The position numbers and the translations under genes are program-made. From NCBI GenBank assembly GCA_004296145.1, contig SEBM01000153.1, positions 1 to 8,198 of the forward strand: 8,198 bases of DNA, in the 5' to 3' direction. The DNA is from Flavobacterium sp. (GTDB taxonomy: Bacteria; Bacteroidota; Bacteroidia; Flavobacteriales; Flavobacteriaceae). Positions 1-8,179 of this stretch are shown one piece after another (the first letter of the stretch is position 1; every line of letters starts with the position of its first letter). The notes under the pieces are model-generated. The model ran no database searches, was not told where the DNA came from, and saw nothing but the letters and a program-made list of their open reading frames with translations.

Positions 1-1
1 T

Positions 2-1514
2 TCGAAGACACTGATTCATATTTTTTCTTTTATTATTAACTACTATTTTTCATGCTCAACCCAACCCGAATGATATTGTACATTGTAATGGAGATAATAT
101 ATTTGATTTAACTTCAAGAGAACAGCAAATAATCAAGAATTTAAATCCGGACGAAATTACAGTTAGTTATCATTCAACTGTTGAAGATCTTAATGTTAAT
201 ATTCCTATTGCAAATCCCAAAAATTATGTCAGCGATGTTTTTTCGAAAATTATTTATGTTCGAGTAGTTAATAAGGGCATTATTTATGTCACAGACTTTA
301 ATATTATTGTGCAACCCTATACTTTAACATCAGTTATTACTGTTCAAGAAATATCTTGTAAAAATGAAAAAGGATCCATTATTGTGACAGGATCGGGTGG
401 AAAATCTCCTCATCAATATTCAATAAATCAAGGAAGTTATACTTCTATAAATGAGTTTACTGATTTGACTGCAGGAAGTTATGTAGTAAACACAAAAGAT
501 GATTTAGGTTGTGTAACTTCATCATCTGTAGTTGTGAATTCTTATAATACTTTAGCATTAGATGTACTACATACGGATATAAGTTGTTTTGGAGACAATA
601 ATGGCTCAATAACATTAAATGCAAGTGGCGGAAAAGCACCTTATAATTATTCTCTTAAAACTATTTCTGGAATTATGTTAATACCTACTACATCGGCAAA
701 TGTTTTTAAAGATTTAGCTCCTGGATCTTATCTGGTTGAAGTTGAGGATGCAGTTGGTTGTTCCGTAATAATAGAGAAAGAAATAAGTCAGCCCTTACTC
801 TTATCTTCAACGATTATTGTAGAAAATAAAACTATAACAGTTAATGCAAGCGGAGGAAGTTCTGTATATGACTTTAGTTTAGATGGAAACGTTTATCAAG
901 CAAGTAATATTTTTACAAATGTAAGTTCTGCAAATCATGAAATATATGTAAGAGATCAAAATGGTTGTATACTACTAATATCTGTTATTGTACCCCCTGC
1001 AGCACCTTTGATAGACGGCAAAAACACGACTACGATAGAGTTTACTTCAGGACAAACTTTAGGAGATCTTAATGTCGAAGGTCAAAATATAAAATGGTAT
1101 AGTAATAAAAATACACTAGCTGCTAAAACAAGCAAAGTTGATGAAACACCTTTACCGTTAACAACTGTTTTAGTTAATGGCGTAACGTATTATGCATCAC
1201 AAACTGTTAACGGAATTGAGAGTAAAGATCGTCTCGCAGTAACTGCTAAACTAAGCGGATCTCTTTCTACTCCTGATTTTGATTTGGCTAATTTTAAATA
1301 TTCTCCAAATCCTGTGAAACATGTTTTGACAATTGATCATACAACAATTATTGATGAAGTACATGTCTTCTCAGTTTCAGGAAAATCTGTTTTAGTCAAA
1401 AAAATCAATAACACGCATTCTGAAATTGATTTGTCAAACCTTTCAACAGGAATTTACATCTTAAAAGCAAAATCAGACGGTAAAGAAAAAACAATTAAAA
1501 TCATGAAAGAATAA
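2..1514 (+). CDS. T9SS cargo protein with SprB-like repeats and type A sorting domain; 5' end outside the window, probable frameshift near start
   Basis: Probable secreted or cell-surface adhesin-like protein; binding partner unknown. The frame is open from 15 to the TAA at 1512-1514 (499 codons). It begins with a hydrophobic signal-peptide core ending in HAQ near 59, then a module (about 75-308) with the FDLTSREQ...YVRV pattern of flavobacterial surface proteins. Three SprB-like repeats follow (324-998), then an Ig-like module (about 1002-1253, with GQNIKWYSN), and a T9SS type A tail (about 1281-1511) with YSPNPV, a central VFSVSGK and a C-terminal GIYILKA...TIKI. The GTG at 309 is the first conventional start in this frame but is unlikely, because coding signal continues upstream through a signal peptide. 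No ATG lies between 15 and 309, and a TGA sits at 12-14. Frame 2 (2-25) reads SKTLIHIF, a fitting signal-peptide n-region, and joins the main frame if one T of the run at 21-26 is skipped. The domain calls come from pattern recognition, not a database search. Confidence 0.8.
324..998 (+). repeat. Three SprB-like protein repeats encoded in tandem
   Basis: Each unit encodes roughly 65-80 residues: unit 1 about 324-536, unit 2 about 552-794, unit 3 about 798-998. Units 1 and 2 share an ISC start, GSI, a SGGK(S/A)P turn, a Y-S strand, F-DL-(T/A)-(A/P)-GSY and a closing D--GC. Each has a pair of cysteines, one near the start and one near the end. Unit 3 keeps NASGG, the F-S-DG turn and RDQNGC, but has lost the first cysteine and the GDNNGSI-type segment. 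The repeats diverge clearly at DNA level, so recent duplication is unlikely. SprB-type repeats occur in gliding-motility and other surface adhesins of Bacteroidota; the role here is inferred. Confidence 0.7.
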
Positions 1515-1530
1515 GCTACTTATTTTCAAC

Positions 1531-1566
1531 AAAAAAGCCTTCATTTAAAACTGAAGGCTTTTTTTT
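1531..1566 (+). terminator. Rho-independent terminator after the T9SS cargo gene
   Basis: A perfect 13-bp inverted repeat (1531-1543 with 1552-1564) contains the GC-richer core GCCTTCA/TGAAGGC, an 8-base loop, and runs into eight Ts at 1559-1566. It starts 16 bases after the stop codon. The A-run on the left arm means it could also act on - strand transcripts that pass the first - strand terminator. Confidence 0.9.
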
Positions 1567-1780
1567 ATGCCCATTTTTTATTTTATAATTTGATTTTTTT
1601 AATCGGATATCTTTTAGACAAATTATTTTTTTAGATATTCCACAATCCAGAAATAGTGCGATACGATTTTTATACTTCCCAATAGAAAGCATAGAAAGTG
1701 CAGCAGTTTTCTTTTTAAGCCCAAATAAACAATCATTGCAGGCTTATCTTTTACACATGACATCCTTTTAAATTAATTAT
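1567..1780. other. Intergenic stretch between convergent genes, no convincing gene
   Basis: This is the middle of the 328-base gap between the cargo gene and the efflux operon (1515-1842). It is AT-rich and lies between two terminators. The only noticeable open frame is 46 codons on the - strand (1623-1763), with no recognisable similarity and no promoter. A weak imperfect inverted repeat (1605-1615 with 1631-1641) is the only other structure seen. I see no RNA gene, transposon end or regulatory motif here. Confidence 0.6.
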
Positions 1781-1819
1781 AAAAAAAATCCCAAACTCCT
1801 TTCGGAATTTGGGATTTTT
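1781..1819 (-). terminator. Rho-independent terminator of the efflux operon
   Basis: A 12-bp perfect stem (1784-1795 with 1808-1819, core TCCCAAA/TTTGGGA) extends inward past one mismatch through three more pairs to a 4-base loop at 1800-1803. On the - strand it ends in eight Ts (1788-1781). It begins 23 bases beyond the permease stop codon. The + strand side also has five Ts (1815-1819), so it may work in both directions. Confidence 0.9.
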
Positions 1820-1842
1820 GCATTCTAAAATTAAATCAAAAA

Positions 1843-4800
1843 TTAGTGGGTATGTTTCGGATTAAAACCGTCTTCGCTTAATTCTGTGTGCTCATAATCG
1901 GCAACCATTTCAGCTTCGTAATCGATTTTTTCTCCTTTAGAGAATTTATGGATAATTTTCTCCATTATATTATAAATTACCGGAACTACAATCAAGGTTA
2001 GGAATAAAGAAGAAATTAATCCTCCGATAATTACCCAAGCCAATCCGTTTTTCCACTCAGCTCCTGCTCCAGATGCCAATGCAATTGGGAACATACCAAA
2101 TACCATCGCAATTGTTGTCATTAAGATAGGACGTAAACGAGCGTGATTCGCCTGAATTAATGCTGTTCTTATGGATTCTCCCGCAGCTCTTCTCTGGTTC
2201 GTATAATCGACTAGCATGATCGCATTCTTACACACCAGACCAATCAACATAATGATACCTAAAATCGTAAAGATATTTAATGAGTTATTCGTCAAGGCTA
2301 ATGCTAACATCGCACCGATAAACGAAAGCGGAATTGCAAAAAGTACCACAAACGGGTGAACAAAACTATCGTACAAACTCACCATTACAAGGTAAACCAA
2401 AATAATAGCGGCCAATAAAGCGATTCCTAAAGTACCAAATCCTTCAGATTGGTTCTCCTGATCACCACCCCAGATATAGTTAACTCCGGCTGGTTTTTTA
2501 AGTTTGTCTAATTTCACCTGCCATTGCTGAACAATTGTTCCGGAAGGAACCCCAACGTTTTGTCCTTTTACTGTTACAGAAGCAGATTTATCTCTACGCT
2601 CTAACTGGCTAGGTCCTGATCCTTCTGTAATGTCTGCAAATTGAGACAATTTAATTTGTTGTCCTGCTGCATTTACAAAAATCAAATTACTTACATCAGT
2701 AATACTTTTTCTGTCGAATGCATTGTATCTGATGTTGATATCGTATTCGTATTCACCTGCACGGTATTTACCATCTGTGTTACCACTAAAAGCAGTTTGC
2801 ATCGTCAAACCTACTGTTTGAAGTGTTAATCCTAAAGCAGCCATTTTATCACGGTCTACCTTTACGTTAACCTCAGGATTTCCGTCTTCAACTGTTAATT
2901 TAATCTCAGTTGTTCCAGGAATTGTACGTAATTCAGCTTCGGCTAATTTTGCAAAAGCCATAGCACTTTCTGTAGATGGACCTGTTACGATCAAACCTAA
3001 AGTTGCATCTTCAGCAGTTCCTAAGATACCAACCGGAACGGTTTTTACTTTTGCCCCAACTAATACTTTTTCTAACTTACGTTTGATTTTTGCTGCATAA
3101 ACATTCGCATCATCTGTACGATCTTTTTGCTCAATCATTTTTACGTCGATCTCTGCTTTGTAAGCCGTAGCCTGAGATGCACCAAAACCTTCACTCGTTT
3201 GTCCTACAGTTGTAATCTGGCTGTGAACATATTCTTGTTGTTTTAAGTAAGCTTCTGCTTTTTGTGTCATGAAGTTCGTTTGTTCTAACGAAGCATCTTT
3301 TGGCATTTCAATCTGAACTAAGAACTCTCCACTATCAGAAGATGCAAAGAACTCTCCACCGATGAAACCACCGCCCATTAATCCCACAGTTGAAACTAAG
3401 AACAATACCACTACAACTAAAATAGTTTTGATATAATGATCTAAACACCAAGTCAATAAATCAGAAACCCAGTTAGTAAAACGAGTTAAATAATTTTCGA
3501 AACCAAGAATAATTCTTCCAAATAAATTCTTTCCTTCAATATGCTCTAATTTACCATAACGAGATGATAACCAAGGGATAATTGTAAACGAAGCTAAAAG
3601 CGATAGTAACGTTGATATAATTACCGTAACACAGAATTGTGTAATAATATTAGATACCAATCCAGAACTCATCGCGATCGGCAAGAATACCACGACAATT
3701 ACTAATGTAATAGACGTTACTGTTCCACCAATTTCGGCTGTACCATCGTATGATGCACGGATTCTGCTCTTACCCATTTCCATGTGCCTGTAAATATTTT
3801 CCAGTACCACAATCGCATCATCGACCAGAATACCTACCACCAGAGACAGTCCTAATAAACTCATTAAGTTTAGTGTATATCCCATTAAATAAATACCAAT
3901 AAAAGTAGCAATCAACGACGCAGGAATAGATACCATTACAATCAATGAGTTTCTAATACTGTGAAGGAAGAACAACATTACAAAGGCAACCAGAATTACC
4001 GCAATCAATAAATCGTGTACAACTGAGTCAGCAGCTTCTAATGTAAAGATGGTACTGTCTTTTGCAACTTCCAGTTTTAATTGGTTTGTCTTATAATCTT
4101 TTTCAAGAGTTGCAATTGTTTTTAATAACTGCTCACTTACCGCAACGGCATTGGCATCAGATTGTTTTACGATTTGTAAAACGATCGCACTTTTTTGATC
4201 TACACGAGAAATTTTCTCGGCAATTTTTTGTGTATCCTGAACATCGGCAATTTCACCTAAACGAATTTGGATTCCGTTTTGAGAAGAAACTACCAGATTT
4301 CTCAATTCATCAACATTTTTATATTTTCCTGCTAAACGAATTAATATTTTTTGATTTCTTGTCTGAATGTTTCCTGTAGGGAAATCAAGATTCGAAGTCA
4401 GAATTGTTTGTTGCACCTGAGGAACAGATAATCCATAACCCTGCATTTTTACAGCGTCAAGATTTACCTGAATTTCACGCTCAGAACCACCAATAATATT
4501 TACCTGCGCCACACCTTGTACACGAGACAAAATAGGAGCAATTTTTTTATCGATCAAATCGTAAAATGCTGCTTCGTCCATTTTTCCGTTGGCACCAAGC
4601 GTCATGATTGGTAAATCACTCAGCGAGAATTTAGTCAGTGCCGGCGTTTTTACATCGTCTGGTAAATCACTAATAATCGCATTGATTTTTCGCTGTGCAT
4701 CATTCAAAGAGAAATCGACTTTTGCGTTTGATGTCAGCGTGATCGAAACGATAGATAAACTTTCGTATGATTTTGAGTCAATTTTCTTGACATTCTCCAG

Positions 4801-5019
4801 AGACGCAATCGCATCTTCAATTTTCTTTGTTACCGTATTTTCAACCTCACTTGGAGAAGCTCCAGGATAAATTGTAGAAATTGTAATAACGTTTTGTTCA
4901 AATTTTGGGATCAGCTCGTAGCCTAATTGGCTGTAACTGAACAATCCACCAAGAGTCAGAATTGTAAACAATACAATTACTAACGACGGACGTTTTATGG
5001 ATATTTCGGCTAATTTCAT
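1843..5019 (-). CDS. RND efflux pump inner-membrane permease (AcrB/HAE1-like)
   Basis: Proton-driven transporter that, as a trimer, would pass substrates to the adaptor and TolC channel encoded upstream in the operon. The 1058-residue length is typical of the family (E. coli AcrB is 1049). The 12-helix plan is visible: TM1 at about 11-30, a large periplasmic loop 31-334, TM2-TM6 at 335-484, TM7 at 532-550, a second large loop 551-861, and TM8-TM12 at 862-1015. The proton-relay residues are present: D400 and D401 in TM4 (VDDAIVVLEN), K931 in TM10 (CKNAIMLVDY), R961 and T968 in TM11 (RLRPILMTT), matching AcrB D407/D408, K940, R971 and T978. The start fits the usual MKLAEISIKRP amino end. The C-tail is short and acidic, ending in HTH. 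The permease gene is last in the operon, after a 104-base repeat-rich spacer. The substrate cannot be read from the sequence. The VDDAIVVLEN motif favours the drug/hydrophobe HAE1 branch over metal pumps, but this is inference. Confidence 0.95.
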   Translation of the reverse strand: MKLAEISIKRPSLVIVLFTILTLGGLFSYSQLGYELIPKFEQNVITISTIYPGASPSEVENTVTKKIEDAIASLENVKKIDSKSYESLSIVSITLTSNAKVDFSLNDAQRKINAIISDLPDDVKTPALTKFSLSDLPIMTLGANGKMDEAAFYDLIDKKIAPILSRVQGVAQVNIIGGSEREIQVNLDAVKMQGYGLSVPQVQQTILTSNLDFPTGNIQTRNQKILIRLAGKYKNVDELRNLVVSSQNGIQIRLGEIADVQDTQKIAEKISRVDQKSAIVLQIVKQSDANAVAVSEQLLKTIATLEKDYKTNQLKLEVAKDSTIFTLEAADSVVHDLLIAVILVAFVMLFFLHSIRNSLIVMVSIPASLIATFIGIYLMGYTLNLMSLLGLSLVVGILVDDAIVVLENIYRHMEMGKSRIRASYDGTAEIGGTVTSITLVIVVVFLPIAMSSGLVSNIITQFCVTVIISTLLSLLASFTIIPWLSSRYGKLEHIEGKNLFGRIILGFENYLTRFTNWVSDLLTWCLDHYIKTILVVVVLFLVSTVGLMGGGFIGGEFFASSDSGEFLVQIEMPKDASLEQTNFMTQKAEAYLKQQEYVHSQITTVGQTSEGFGASQATAYKAEIDVKMIEQKDRTDDANVYAAKIKRKLEKVLVGAKVKTVPVGILGTAEDATLGLIVTGPSTESAMAFAKLAEAELRTIPGTTEIKLTVEDGNPEVNVKVDRDKMAALGLTLQTVGLTMQTAFSGNTDGKYRAGEYEYDINIRYNAFDRKSITDVSNLIFVNAAGQQIKLSQFADITEGSGPSQLERRDKSASVTVKGQNVGVPSGTIVQQWQVKLDKLKKPAGVNYIWGGDQENQSEGFGTLGIALLAAIILVYLVMVSLYDSFVHPFVVLFAIPLSFIGAMLALALTNNSLNIFTILGIIMLIGLVCKNAIMLVDYTNQRRAAGESIRTALIQANHARLRPILMTTIAMVFGMFPIALASGAGAEWKNGLAWVIIGGLISSLFLTLIVVPVIYNIMEKIIHKFSKGEKIDYEAEMVADYEHTELSEDGFNPKHTH

Positions 5020-5037
5020 GTGTTTCTTTTAAAATTT

Positions 5038-5119
5038 ATTAAGTCATTAGTTTTTAGTCCTTAGTCTTGGTGGGTATTAGTGTTCTGCTAATAACTAAGG
5101 ACTAAGTACTCTGTACTAA
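5038..5119. repeat. Phased 7-base repeats in inverted halves, forming a hairpin between adaptor and permease genes
   Basis: Read on the + strand, four contiguous heptamers ending in TTAGT or TAAGT occupy 5038-5065 (units at 5038, 5045, 5052, 5059). After a 9-base break another TATTAGT unit lies at 5075-5081. From 5085 to 5119 five contiguous heptamers follow, four ending in CTAA (units at 5085, 5092, 5099, 5113) and one variant, GTACTCT (5106). The second half is the reverse complement of the first in pattern. Consequently 5054-5065 pairs perfectly with 5094-5105 (12 bp) and 5075-5080 with 5088-5093 (6 bp, 7-base loop), leaving a 9-base bulge at 5066-5074. A smaller hairpin is possible at 5105-5117. 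It fills most of the spacer, ends four bases before the adaptor stop codon, and lacks a T tract that would make it a simple terminator. Confidence 0.8.
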
Positions 5120-5123
5120 TTAC

Positions 5124-6191
5124 TTATTTAATAATTTCTACTGTATTTCCGTCTTGTAAGTTAATCTGACCAGTCACGATTACTTTTTCTCCATCAGTTA
5201 ATCCATTGATGATTTCTACCTGATCTCCCAAAATTCTACCTGCAGTTACTTTTCTTAATTTTGCTACACCGTTTTCAGCTACAAAAATTTCGTTACTGTT
5301 TACACTTCCTACGAAAGCATTTCTAGGTACAACCATCAAGTGTTGTTTTTGTTGGTTTGATGCAAAATTTGCAGTTCCGTACATACCTGCTTTAAGGTCG
5401 TTGTTTGAATTGTTTGTGATTTCAATTTCAACAGGAAAATTCAAAGAAGCATCTGCTTTTGAAGCGATGAAAGTAATTCTTCCAGAAAAGTTTTTATCAG
5501 GATAAACACTAGCTGTTACATTAATAGTGTTTCCAACTTTTAAGCTTGCAACCTGATTTTCGTTTACAGTAACTACTAATTTTAATTTAGAAACATTTAC
5601 GATATCAAACAATGCAGTTGCTGGCATTCCTGCTAAAATAGAACCCGGCTCAATATATTTTTTATTAATAAAACCATTAATTGGCGCTTTTACTTTAGTA
5701 TCACCAACATTAATGTTAGCTTGTGTTAAATTAGTCTGAGCATTTGTCATTGCTAATTTTGCCTGATCTAATTGTTGTTTTGTAACACCACCTGTTTTAA
5801 AAGCATTTTCGTATCTGCTGTAATCTGCTTTTGCGTTTTGGTAAACCGCCTGAGCTTGTTGTGCATTTACATTAATAACATCTCCTCTCACAGTCAATAA
5901 TGTCTGGCCAACTCTTACATAATCTCCTTCTTTAACCAAAACACTGATTACTTTTCCTGATTTTTCTGCAGAGAAAGTTAATTCCTGAATTGGTTGAAAG
6001 TTTCCGTTTGCAACGAAATCCAAAGAAACTTCTTCTGTTTTTACGTCAGCTATTTTTACAGAAACTGCAGCATTTTTTTCGGCAACGATATCTGTTTTTG
6101 CTTTATTTTCTTTCTTATTATTATTTAAGACATATCCAATCACCCCTAAAGCTGCGATTATGATTACGATTGTTATAATAGTTTTCTTCAT
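5124..6191 (-). CDS. RND efflux periplasmic adaptor (membrane fusion protein, HlyD/AcrA-like)
   Basis: Periplasmic adaptor that would link the RND permease to the TolC-family channel. The 355-residue protein opens with a membrane segment (about 3-23) after MKK and has no lipobox cysteine, so it is probably held by an uncleaved N-terminal helix and is not a lipoprotein. Order of parts: membrane-proximal strand about 42-66, first lipoyl half 74-101 (GKVISVLVKEGDYVRVGQTL), a short alpha-hairpin about 105-160, second lipoyl half 164-190 (KVKAPINGFINKKYIEPGS), beta-barrel about 199-275, and a C-terminal membrane-proximal domain about 285-355. The hairpin tip contains RYENAFKTGGVTKQQLDQA, the region that contacts TolC in AcrA. 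It is shorter than AcrA (397). The gene starts nine bases after the tolC-like stop codon, so the two are surely co-transcribed. Confidence 0.93.
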   Translation of the reverse strand: MKKTIITIVIIIAALGVIGYVLNNNKKENKAKTDIVAEKNAAVSVKIADVKTEEVSLDFVANGNFQPIQELTFSAEKSGKVISVLVKEGDYVRVGQTLLTVRGDVINVNAQQAQAVYQNAKADYSRYENAFKTGGVTKQQLDQAKLAMTNAQTNLTQANINVGDTKVKAPINGFINKKYIEPGSILAGMPATALFDIVNVSKLKLVVTVNENQVASLKVGNTINVTASVYPDKNFSGRITFIASKADASLNFPVEIEITNNSNNDLKAGMYGTANFASNQQKQHLMVVPRNAFVGSVNSNEIFVAENGVAKLRKVTAGRILGDQVEIINGLTDGEKVIVTGQINLQDGNTVEIIK

Positions 6192-6200
6192 TGTAATTAG

Positions 6201-7535
6201 TTATTTAATAAGTGATTTTAGTTCGCCTTTTGATTTGATTAGTGCTACTTCGGCAACTTTATAATTTAAAACTGCTCTTGTATAATTATTTTGTGCTTCA
6301 AGAGATGCATTTTCAGAATCTAACAAATCTGTTAGTGATGCTAATCCCTGTAAGTAATTGTTTTTGGTATTGTCTAAGATTTCTTTAGCCAATCTCATGT
6401 TTTCTCTCTGATTCTCGATTGTTACAAGATTATTCTCGATTTGCGCCATTGCATTTCTATAATCTAAATCAAGCGAAAGTTTGGTGTCCTTGATATCTTC
6501 CTGAAGCGATCTGATTTGAACATCTGCCTGTCTTACTTTGGCACGGGTACCAAAACCTGTGAAGATTGGTACATGCAAATTTAATCCGATAGAAGAGAAA
6601 TCTGACCAGTAAACTCCGTCTTGTGGTTTTCCGAACCAGGGAAATTCAGGTCCCTGACCAATATAATTGTAACCTGCAGTTAACGAAAGTGTCGGATAAT
6701 ATCCTGCCTCAACCGCTTTTTTATTATATACCAAAAGCTCTTCTTGTTTTTTCAAAAGCAGGTATTCTGTTCTGTTTTCAACATTTGGTTGTTCTGTTAA
6801 TGCAGCCGGAACTACTTCAAATTCTTCTTTTGGTAATACAATTTGAGTTTCAATAGGCATTCCCATATAAAACTTCAACGCATTTTCCTGTAATGTAATT
6901 TGATTTTTGATTTGCTGACGTTCTGTATCAATGTTAGACATTTTTACTACAATACGGTCTAAGTCAATTTTTTTTGCTAAACCATTGTCAAATTGTCCTT
7001 TTACGATATCACGAACCTTAGTAGTATTCACATAATTACTATCTAATAAAACTAGTCTTTCTTGTTGTACATAAACAGAATAGTAGTTATTTGCAACTCT
7101 TTCAATAACTTGTTCTTCTGTTAATTGGTCGTTTATCTGATAAAATTCACGAGTAGATCTTGCCGCTTTTAAACCTGTAAAAACAGATTGATCAAATATT
7201 GCCTGTGTTAGGGAAACTCCTGCAGTCGATGTCCATTTTTGACCAAATGCCGCCTGAATTGTAGTTCCCGGCTGACCGAATCCTGCTCCGTCAATTACCG
7301 TTGTCTGAATAATTGGATTATAAGTAAGATTTCCGTTTGCAGAAATTTGTGGTAATGCTCTTGAGCGTACTTCCTGAATTTTATATTCACTGTTTTCAAC
7401 CTCCAGTTTCGATTTTTTTGCGTCAGACTTGTTTACAAGCGCGTAGTTAATCGCATCTTTTAAGGTTAAAGTGGTTACTTGTGCGTTGGCACTCAAGCCA
7501 ATTGTACACAAAAGTATAAGAACTATTTGTTTCAT
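6201..7535 (-). CDS. TolC-family outer-membrane efflux channel
   Basis: Outer-membrane channel that would complete the tripartite pump, forming a trimeric barrel with a long periplasmic alpha tunnel. The 444-residue protein has a clear signal peptide (residues 1-19, MKQIVLILLCTIGLSANAQ). Two outer-membrane efflux protein repeats follow, about 22-225 and 250-440. Family marks include LTLKDAINYAL at the start of the first helix, an LPQISANGNLTYNP first beta segment (61-74), the second beta segment GYYPTLSLTAGYNY (278-291), HVPIFTGF (321-328) leading into the second helix pair, and the LTDLLDSENASLEAQNNY repeat-end motif (401-418). There is no lipobox cysteine. It is the second gene of the operon, 30 bases after the regulator stop and nine bases before the adaptor start; no promoter box was seen in either gap. 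Confidence 0.93.
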   Translation of the reverse strand: MKQIVLILLCTIGLSANAQVTTLTLKDAINYALVNKSDAKKSKLEVENSEYKIQEVRSRALPQISANGNLTYNPIIQTTVIDGAGFGQPGTTIQAAFGQKWTSTAGVSLTQAIFDQSVFTGLKAARSTREFYQINDQLTEEQVIERVANNYYSVYVQQERLVLLDSNYVNTTKVRDIVKGQFDNGLAKKIDLDRIVVKMSNIDTERQQIKNQITLQENALKFYMGMPIETQIVLPKEEFEVVPAALTEQPNVENRTEYLLLKKQEELLVYNKKAVEAGYYPTLSLTAGYNYIGQGPEFPWFGKPQDGVYWSDFSSIGLNLHVPIFTGFGTRAKVRQADVQIRSLQEDIKDTKLSLDLDYRNAMAQIENNLVTIENQRENMRLAKEILDNTKNNYLQGLASLTDLLDSENASLEAQNNYTRAVLNYKVAEVALIKSKGELKSLIK

Positions 7536-7565
7536 ATGGAGTATATATTTATTTAAGATTGATGA

Positions 7566-8165
7566 TTATGTTCTAATTTTTGTAAGTTGTTTTTCCAGTT
7601 CAAGCAACCCTTTTTGTGTTGCCATTGCTCTTGTATGATATTCTAAAGCTTCTAATTCAATTTCCTGTGCTTCTCTTTCTGAAACCGTATTTTCATTTAT
7701 ATGAAAAATAAGCGTGTAATAAAATTTCACATAGATATCGATATTCAAATCCGGACGATATAATCCTTCGCGGATTCCTTTTTCAATATTTTCCCTAAAA
7801 TATTTTGTACACTGTTCTATTTCATGAGACAATACATTTTGATAAATTTCAGGATAATGCTTTTTTAACTGATAGATTGGAGAAGTGTCTGTATTGTTTT
7901 TGAACATATCACGGAACATTTCTCTGATTTCAAAATTCTCGTGAATCGAGTTCAGGTTTTTTTCTACAATACTGTCAATTATTTCATGCACTTGTCTGTG
8001 AACGGTCGATGTACTTTCTTCGATCAGAACCTCTTTATTACAGAAATATTTGTAAATCGTTTTTTTCGAAATACACATTTCACCTGCAATATCATCCATC
8101 GTAACACTTTTAAAACCAAGCTTTAAAAAAAGTTCGCTTGCTTTTGATATAATTTTCTCTTTCAT
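7566..8165 (-). CDS. TetR/AcrR-family transcriptional regulator
   Basis: Probable local repressor of the efflux operon, released by a pump substrate. The 199-residue length is typical for the family. The N-terminal DNA-binding domain spans about 1-47: IISKASELFLKLGFKSVTM (5-23), then the helix-turn-helix IAGEMCISKKTIYKYFCNKEVL (26-47). The C-terminal ligand and dimer domain (50-199) is all-helical and divergent, as usual, and gives no hint of the ligand. Three cysteines are present (C31, C42, C119), two of them in the helix-turn-helix region. The ATG at 8163-8165 is preceded by an A-rich leader and sits about 22 bases below a perfect -7 box. It is the first gene of a four-gene operon with the pump, in the same direction, so autoregulation is the natural reading. 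That it represses and does not activate is inferred from family and context. Confidence 0.92.
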   Translation of the reverse strand: MKEKIISKASELFLKLGFKSVTMDDIAGEMCISKKTIYKYFCNKEVLIEESTSTVHRQVHEIIDSIVEKNLNSIHENFEIREMFRDMFKNNTDTSPIYQLKKHYPEIYQNVLSHEIEQCTKYFRENIEKGIREGLYRPDLNIDIYVKFYYTLIFHINENTVSEREAQEIELEALEYHTRAMATQKGLLELEKQLTKIRT

Positions 8166-8179
8166 TTTAATTTTTGCGA

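Noticed and set aside
309..311. GTG as the start of the T9SS cargo gene
   Set aside because: The same frame stays open and coding-like for 98 codons upstream, including a signal-peptide core and a recognisable N-terminal module, so this start would remove the secretion signal.
457..639. A 60-codon - strand open frame inside the cargo gene
   Set aside because: Leucine- and histidine-rich shadow translation of the repeat region; no support as a gene.
1605..1641. Imperfect inverted repeat GGATATCT...AGATATTCC
   Set aside because: Mismatched, AT-rich and without context; expected by chance in this composition.
1623..1763. A 46-codon open frame on the - strand in the convergent intergenic gap, with AAAAGG shortly before the ATG
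   Set aside because: It lies beyond the efflux operon terminator, has no promoter box, no recognisable family and a composition expected by chance in AT-rich DNA.
2641..4870. Three + strand open frames (62, 105 and 93 codons) inside the permease gene
   Set aside because: They are antisense to a well-conserved RND permease with intact motifs and encode low-complexity sequence with no family features.
5054..5105. The spacer hairpin as a simple internal Rho-independent terminator
   Set aside because: The stem is AT-rich, has a 9-base bulge, and no T run follows it on the - strand; the permease gene beyond it has no visible promoter of its own.
6623..8126. Two + strand open frames (77 and 61 codons) antisense to the TolC-like and TetR genes
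   Set aside because: Both lie wholly inside genes with clear family motifs and show no independent start signals or recognisable product.
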